Source of the DNA: Krasilnikoviella flava
Lineage (GTDB): Bacteria > Actinomycetota > Actinomycetes > Actinomycetales > Cellulomonadaceae
Direction of reading: 5' to 3'
Assembly (NCBI RefSeq): GCF_900167525.1
Contig: NZ_FUZQ01000002.1
Location: 1-64,000 of the forward strand
Length of the DNA: 64,000 bases
Shown: in pieces, positions 59,719 to 64,000 of the stretch
How the letters are laid out: every line of letters begins with the position of its first letter
How positions within the stretch are numbered: the stretch's first letter is position 1
Translations under genes and position numbers: made by a program
The notes under the pieces: generated by a model
The model's database searches: none
Told to the model about the DNA's origin: nothing
What the model saw: only the letters and a program-made list of their open reading frames with translations

Positions 59719-60951
59719 TCAGGCGCGCGCGAGCATCATCCCCAGCCCGCGGTGTGCCCGCTCGACCGTGGCCGAGTACGCCGACAGCATCCGCACGTGG
59801 CTGAACCGCGGCCTCGCCGCGACCAGCGCGCCGGTGAGGGCGTCCCGCCGCGCCGCGGCCTCGCGCCACGCCGCGGCGATCTCGGCCGGGTCGAAGCCGG
59901 TCACGAGACCGATCCCGTCCACGATCCGCGCGCTGTCGCCCACCGGCGTCGTGACCGGCACCGCCCCGCACATCGCGCCCTCGATGAGGCACAGGGGCGC
60001 GGCCTCGCCGAACGTCGACGTGAGCGCGACGACGTCCGAGGCCGCGAGCACCGCCTCCATGTCGTGCCGCACGCCGAGCAGGTGCACGCGGTCGAGCAGG
60101 TCGGGCCGGTCGCCGAACGCGGTGCGGAGGTCGGCCGCGAGGTCCGGGTTGGTCGGGGTCATGCCGGAGCCGCACATCACGACGTGCGCGTCGGCGTCGT
60201 CCGCGAGCAGCTCGCGCGCCGCGGCGACGAAGAGCCGGGGGTTCTTCATCGGGTCGTAGCGCGCCGCGTACGTCACGACCGTCCCGTCGGCGGGCAGCCG
60301 GTGCGCCCCGCGGACCGCCAGGCGGCGGGCGGGGCGCGCGGGACGGAAGCGGGTGAGGTCGACGCCGTTCGGGACGACCCGCAGCAGGTGGGCGGGCACG
60401 CCGGCGGCCTCGTAGGCGGCGCGCGTGGACTCGGCGCAGCAGACGACGGCGGCGAGCCGGCCGTCGTCCGCGGCGCGCAGCAGATGTCCGAGCCCCGACC
60501 CCTGGTGCTCCGGGTCGGAACGGTGCAGGCAGGCGACCACCGGGCGGTCGGGCAGCAGGTCCGGACGGGAGAGCAGCCGCATCGGCTGCTCCTTGAGCGA
60601 CAGGACCACGTCGGTGCGCCGCAGCTCCCGGGCCAGGTGCTCGGCCTCGGCGTCGGTGAGGACCTCCGGGTCGTGGGGCACCTCGGACGAGCGGCCGAGC
60701 GACGTCACCCGCACGCCCGCGGCCACCAGCTGCCGGAACCGGCGGTCGTCGACCATGCGTTGCAGGGCGGCGTCGCGCCGCACCTCGTCGTGGACGCTCA
60801 GCACCGCGTGCTGCTGACGGCCCTGGGCGTGCAGCCCCGCCACGACCGACGAGTGCAGCACGCGGGCACCGCCGCTGAAGAAGCCCTCGTAGAGGGACAG
60901 GACTCGGACTGCTCCGTGCCGGACGTTCCGTTCGATCCTGCGCTCGGCCAT
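59719..60951 (-). CDS. Glycosyltransferase family 4
   Basis: A 410-residue GT-B transferase. N-terminal acceptor domain: VLSLYEGFFSGGARVLHSSVVAGL (glycine-rich FFSGGA loop). C-terminal donor domain: LRVVPNGVDLTRFRP near residue 215, VTYAARYDPMKNPRLFV near 250 and the EX7E-like TSTFGEAAPLCLIEGAMCGAVPV near 335. The ATG at 60951 has AGGAGG nine bases upstream. It is a lone gene, convergent with LacI. An envelope glycan or glycolipid product is likely; acceptor unknown. Confidence 0.86.
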   Translation of the reverse strand: MAERRIERNVRHGAVRVLSLYEGFFSGGARVLHSSVVAGLHAQGRQQHAVLSVHDEVRRDAALQRMVDDRRFRQLVAAGVRVTSLGRSSEVPHDPEVLTDAEAEHLARELRRTDVVLSLKEQPMRLLSRPDLLPDRPVVACLHRSDPEHQGSGLGHLLRAADDGRLAAVVCCAESTRAAYEAAGVPAHLLRVVPNGVDLTRFRPARPARRLAVRGAHRLPADGTVVTYAARYDPMKNPRLFVAAARELLADDADAHVVMCGSGMTPTNPDLAADLRTAFGDRPDLLDRVHLLGVRHDMEAVLAASDVVALTSTFGEAAPLCLIEGAMCGAVPVTTPVGDSARIVDGIGLVTGFDPAEIAAAWREAAARRDALTGALVAARPRFSHVRMLSAYSATVERAHRGLGMMLARA

Positions 60952-61108
60952 GGGGACCACCTCCTGCTCCCAGAGTGAGCGGCGATGGTGTGAGGCGGAT
61001 GACCGGCGTGTGACATTCTCATGACGCGTCGTGGCCCTGTGATGGGCAGGCCTTGGGCATCTGCGGTGCGGTCGTCGTCGCGTCGGGGTCACGTGCCATC
61101 GTGGGCCC

Positions 61109-61678
61109 ATGGTCACGGGTCCGCGGTCGCCGACGTCGGTCGCGCTGCTGCGGGGGATCAACGTGGGGGGCAACCACCCGATCGCGATGTCCGACCTCGC
61201 CGCGTGCTTCCGCGACGGGGGTCACGGCGCGGTGCGCACCGCCCTGCAGAGCGGGAACGTGCTGCTGGCCGCCGACCCGGCGAGCGGGCCGGAGCTCGAG
61301 GACGCGATCGAGCGGATGCTCGCCGCCCGCTTCGGGTTCGCCGTCCCGACGCTCGTCCGCTCGCGGGACGAGCTCGCGGCCACCGTCGCCGCCGCGCCGC
61401 CGGACCACGGCTCCGGCGCGCTGCGCAGCGAGGTCCTCTTCCTCAAGCACCCGCTCACCGCGACGGAGGTGCTCGACCGGATGCCGGCGCTGCGCGACGG
61501 CGTCGACGCCGTCGCACCCGGGCCGGGGGCCGTCTACTTCTCCCGTGTCGCGGCGCAGGCGCGCAGGACCCGGATCACCCGGCTGATGGCCCTGCCCGTG
61601 TTCCGGCAGATGACCGTGCGGACCTGGCGGACGACGACCTGCCTCCTCGCGCTGCTCGACGAGCCGCTGCCCCCGTAG
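61109..61678 (+). CDS. DUF1697 protein
   Basis: A 189-residue cytoplasmic protein. VALLRGINVGGNHPIAMSDL at the N-terminus, TALQSGNVLLAA near residue 45 and TRITRLMALPVFRQMTVRTWRT near 155 (short motif TVRTWRT) are family signatures. The biological role is not known. It lies divergent from the GT4 gene and convergent with a VOC-fold gene. Confidence 0.85.
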   Translation: MVTGPRSPTSVALLRGINVGGNHPIAMSDLAACFRDGGHGAVRTALQSGNVLLAADPASGPELEDAIERMLAARFGFAVPTLVRSRDELAATVAAAPPDHGSGALRSEVLFLKHPLTATEVLDRMPALRDGVDAVAPGPGAVYFSRVAAQARRTRITRLMALPVFRQMTVRTWRTTTCLLALLDEPLPP

Positions 61679-61693
61679 CCAGGGCGGCCCGCC

Positions 61694-62068
61694 TCAGTCG
61701 AGGCAGAACTCGTTGCCCTCGACGTCCTGCATGGTGATGCAGGACTCCTCCTCGCCGTCGGCGTACTGCGTGTACAGGTAGACGGCGCCCAGCGGCTCGA
61801 GGCGCTCCTGCTCGGCCCGCAGCGCGGCGAGCCGCTCGTCGCCGACCAGCCCGGTGCCGACGCGGACGTCGAGGTGCACGCGGTTCTTGACGACCTTGCC
61901 CTCGGGCACGCGCTGGAAGTACAGCCGCGGGCCCTCGCCGGTGGGGTCGACAGCGACGCTCGTCACGCCCTCCGGCATGACGTAGCCCAGCACCTCGCAC
62001 CAGAAGCGGGCGACCCGCTCCGGTTCCGCGCAGTCGAAGGTCACCTGGAGGGTCCGCACCGTTGCCAT
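61694..62068 (-). CDS. VOC-fold (glyoxalase/dioxygenase superfamily) protein
   Basis: A 124-residue protein. VTFDCAEPERVARFWCEVLGY at the start, LYFQRVPEGK and KNRVHLDVRVG in the middle and TMQDVEGNEFCLD at the C-terminus are the actinobacterial VOC pattern, with His and Glu metal ligands. Such proteins are often annotated as glyoxalase-like. Substrate unknown. Confidence 0.85.
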   Translation of the reverse strand: MATVRTLQVTFDCAEPERVARFWCEVLGYVMPEGVTSVAVDPTGEGPRLYFQRVPEGKVVKNRVHLDVRVGTGLVGDERLAALRAEQERLEPLGAVYLYTQYADGEEESCITMQDVEGNEFCLD

Positions 62069-62133
62069 GCGCCCACCGTAGGGGCCGGCCCCGTCGGGCA
62101 CGACGGGATATCGGGCCGGCTCAGGCGAGCGGA

Positions 62134-62805
62134 TCAGGGGGTGAGGAGTGCGCGGATGTCCCGCTCGGCCTGCGCCGGAGTGGCGGTGCGGCAGCCGAGG
62201 TCGGTCCACCGGCGCACCAGCGCCGGCTCGGCCCGCAGCAGCCCCCAGCCCCGGCGCACCAGCGTCGGCAGCGGCTTGCGCGACTCGGCGACGTCGCGCA
62301 GGAAGCGGAACCAGAAGGTCACCAGGCGCGGCTGCGTGAGGCAGATCGCGTCCGCGAGGATGCCGTCCGCCCGGCACGCGGCGACCAGCTCCGCCGCGAA
62401 GATGCCCTCCGCGACCACCAGTGGGGCGTCGCCGGCCTCCAGCACCGTGCCGCCCGTGCGGCGCGAGGTGGGGATGTCGTACACCGGCACGTCCGCGCGG
62501 CCCGTGCGCACCACCGCGCGCAGGGCATCCAGGGCGGCGGCGGAGTCCCAGCTGCGCGGGTCGTCCCAGTCGACGATGCCGTAGCGCATCGGCATCCCCG
62601 GGAAGTCGACGTCGTGGTAGAAGTCGTCGAGGTTCACCACCGGGAGGCCGAGGCGTCGCGTGAGCGCCGTCTTGCCCGATCCCGACGGGCCCGTGAGCAG
62701 CACGATCCGCCGGGCGGGACGACGGGCGCCGGGCGGCACCTCGAAGAGGGCGTCGGACTCGTTCGCCGGGTCGTCCACCGGCGGCGCGCTGTCGGTCACG
62801 GGCAC
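62134..62805 (-). CDS. P-loop kinase (uridine kinase-like)
   Basis: A 223-residue nucleotide-binding protein. Walker A IVLLTGPSGSGKTALTRRL lies near residue 28 (GPSGSGKT), the lid-type segment NLDDFYHDVDFPGMP near 50 (DDFY as in uridine kinases), and VVAEGIFAAELV near 120 is a Walker-B-like strand. The frame stays open to an ATG at 62862, but codon third-position GC falls before about 62805, so I prefer the GTG there; GTG 62799 is also possible. Substrate uncertain. Confidence 0.72.
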   Translation of the reverse strand: MPVTDSAPPVDDPANESDALFEVPPGARRPARRIVLLTGPSGSGKTALTRRLGLPVVNLDDFYHDVDFPGMPMRYGIVDWDDPRSWDSAAALDALRAVVRTGRADVPVYDIPTSRRTGGTVLEAGDAPLVVAEGIFAAELVAACRADGILADAICLTQPRLVTFWFRFLRDVAESRKPLPTLVRRGWGLLRAEPALVRRWTDLGCRTATPAQAERDIRALLTP

Positions 62806-62889
62806 CCATTGTGCGGCCTTCGACGCGCACTGACGACAGGCCGGCGCCGCGGCCTGAGCCATGACCGCCCGGCGACCGTCGCCCAGGTC

Positions 62890-62918
62890 TTGCGAAAACG
62901 TTATCGACATCGTTACCT
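62890..62918 (+). promoter_or_regulatory. Candidate promoter and LacI-type operator of the xylanase gene
   Basis: TTGCGA (62890-62895) and TTACCT (62913-62918) are 17 bases apart. GAAAACGTTATC (62894-62905), a CG-centred near-palindrome, lies between them and overlaps the -35 box. Confidence 0.45.
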
Positions 62919-62987
62919 TGCAGCACGTCGGACCAGTTCGACGGTCTCGCCCGAGCCCGTCGATGACCCGACCGGAGAGGAACAACG

Positions 62988-64000
62988 ATGTCCCATTCCC
63001 CCCAGATGAAACGTGCCGCTGCCGTCGCGGCGGCGGCCGCCACCGTCCTCGCTCTGACCGTCCCCGCGGCCCAGGCCGCACGGCCGGAACCGACGCTGCG
63101 ATCCGAGAGCCCGCGCGACCTCGAGATCGGCAGCGCCGTGTGGGGCCAGAACGAGCTGCTCGGCTACGACCGCAAGCACCCGAACGAGTTCCAGAAGATC
63201 CTCGGTGACGAGTTCGGCTCGCTCACCCCGGAGAACGACATGAAGTGGGCCGAGATCCATCCCGAGCCCGACGTCTACGACTTCTCGGGTGCGGACGCCG
63301 TCATGGCCTTCGCCCGTGCCAACGGCCAGGAGGTCCGCGGGCACACCCTGCTCTGGCACAGCCAGAACCCTGCGTGGGTGACCGAGGCTGCCGGTACCTG
63401 GACCTGCGACGAGGCGCGTGACGTCCTCGAGGACCACGTGCGCACCGTCGTCGGCCGCTATGCCGGCGAGGTCTACGAGTGGGACGTGATCAACGAGGTC
63501 GTCCAGGACGACTGGGACGCGGGCGGCGTGCGCCTGCGCACGGAGGCCAACCCGTTCCTCAAGGCCTGCGCGGACGACCCGGTCGGCCTGCTCGGCGACG
63601 TCTTCCGGTGGGCGCACGAGGCGGACCCCGACGCGCTGCTCTTCATGAACGACTACAACGCGGAGGGCATCAACGCCAAGACGGACGCCTACTACGCGCT
63701 GGCGAAGCAGCTCCTCGCCGACGGCGCGCCGCTGCAGGGGTTCGGCGCCCAGAGCCACCTGAGCCTCCAGTACGGCTTCGACGACTCGATGCAGGCGAAC
63801 TTCGAGCGGTTCGCGGACCTCGGGCTGAAGGTCGCCGTCACCGAGGCCGACGTCCGGATGCCGCTCGGTGACGACGGCGAGCCGACCGCCGAGCAGGTCG
63901 CGCTCCAGGCCGACCGGTACGGCCGGCTGCTGGACGCGTGCCTCGCCGTCTCCGCCTGCACGAGCTTCACGGTCTGGGGCTTCGACGACGAGCGGTCGTG
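62988..64000 (+). CDS. Secreted endo-1,4-beta-xylanase, glycoside hydrolase family 10 (3' end cut by window)
   Basis: The frame is open from ATG 62988 (AGAGGAACAACG upstream) to the window end, giving 337 residues. A Sec signal peptide (MKRAAAVAAAAATVLALTVP, cleavage near AQA-A) leads into the GH10 barrel: FGSLTPENDMKWAEI near residue 76, GHTLLWHSQNP near 122, acid/base Glu in EWDVINEVVQDD near 168 and nucleophile in VAVTEADVRM near 285 (usual ITELD). It cuts xylan outside the cell. Any binding module lies beyond the window. Confidence 0.94.
   Translation, partial: MSHSPQMKRAAAVAAAAATVLALTVPAAQAARPEPTLRSESPRDLEIGSAVWGQNELLGYDRKHPNEFQKILGDEFGSLTPENDMKWAEIHPEPDVYDFSGADAVMAFARANGQEVRGHTLLWHSQNPAWVTEAAGTWTCDEARDVLEDHVRTVVGRYAGEVYEWDVINEVVQDDWDAGGVRLRTEANPFLKACADDPVGLLGDVFRWAHEADPDALLFMNDYNAEGINAKTDAYYALAKQLLADGAPLQGFGAQSHLSLQYGFDDSMQANFERFADLGLKVAVTEADVRMPLGDDGEPTAEQVALQADRYGRLLDACLAVSACTSFTVWGFDDERS

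Noticed and set aside
62806-62862. Extension of the P-loop kinase to ATG 62862 with a CxxC-like motif
   Set aside because: Codon third positions lose their GC bias here and no ribosome site precedes the ATG, so it is probably untranslated.
1-64000. CRISPR arrays, tRNA, rRNA, phage or transposase genes
   Set aside because: I looked for regular spacers, cloverleaf sequences and transposase-like proteins and found none that I could support.

Overview
The window is about 64 kb of very GC-rich DNA with dense, mostly overlapping genes, purine-rich Shine-Dalgarno sites, GTG and TTG starts, several likely leaderless genes and many LacI-family regulators. The protein families and the CAZyme load point to a soil or plant-associated actinobacterium of the Cellulomonadaceae/Promicromonosporaceae type (Micrococcales). 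This is an inference from gene content, as no rRNA is present. I saw no tRNA, rRNA, CRISPR array, prophage or insertion sequence, and no gene-free stretch longer than about 300 bases.

Layout. (1) 1-19.6 kb: rhamnogalacturonan and galactan use. It holds an ABC permease cut by the window edge, a YesL-like membrane protein, a PL11 rhamnogalacturonan lyase, a sugar-binding lipoprotein, a Gfo/Idh/MocA oxidoreductase, a second ABC importer (binding protein plus two permeases) coupled to a GH2 beta-galactosidase, an ABC-F ATPase on the other strand, and a coupled GH42 beta-galactosidase/GH106-like rhamnosidase pair. (2) 19.7-27.2 kb: an L-rhamnose regulon with a LacI regulator, mutarotase, isomerase, an esterase, the fused aldolase/lactaldehyde dehydrogenase RhaEW, and rhamnulokinase. 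Candidate shared operators occur at three promoters. (3) 27.2-31.9 kb: an RsbW-like ATPase and two tandem pectate lyases, one with a complete and one with a truncated pectin methylesterase domain. (4) 31.9-37.8 kb: a glycosyltransferase/membrane protein pair, a LacI-DUF6807 fusion coupled to a GH43 enzyme, and a PadR/HAAS pair. (5) 37.9-47.1 kb: GH125, GH3, an ABC importer, LacI and a GH5_18-like enzyme, probably for mannose-containing oligosaccharides. (6) 47.1-59.7 kb: a Gfo/Idh-DUF993-TIM barrel operon, divergent from a TIM barrel/DAK kinase/RpiB/TPI-like/3-hydroxyacid dehydrogenase/MFS cluster, with GntR and LacI regulators. (7) 59.7-64 kb: a GT4 glycosyltransferase, small housekeeping or unknown genes, and the start of a secreted GH10 xylanase.

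How it works together. Secreted lyases and esterases (PL11, PL1, CE8) cut pectin. ABC importers bring in oligosaccharides, and cytoplasmic GH2, GH42, GH106-like and GH43 enzymes release galactose, rhamnose and arabinose or xylose. Rhamnose then passes through RhaM, RhaI, RhaB and RhaEW. No ABC ATPase lies in the window, so the three importers presumably share an MsiK/MsmX-like ATPase encoded elsewhere. The least understood parts are the two sugar-acid-like operons at 47.8-57.8 kb. The second looks like a route from an imported sugar acid through L-erythrulose to D-erythrose 4-phosphate. Also unusual are the LacI-DUF6807 fusion, a 20-bp phased repeat family, and REP-like palindromes lying inside coding sequences.
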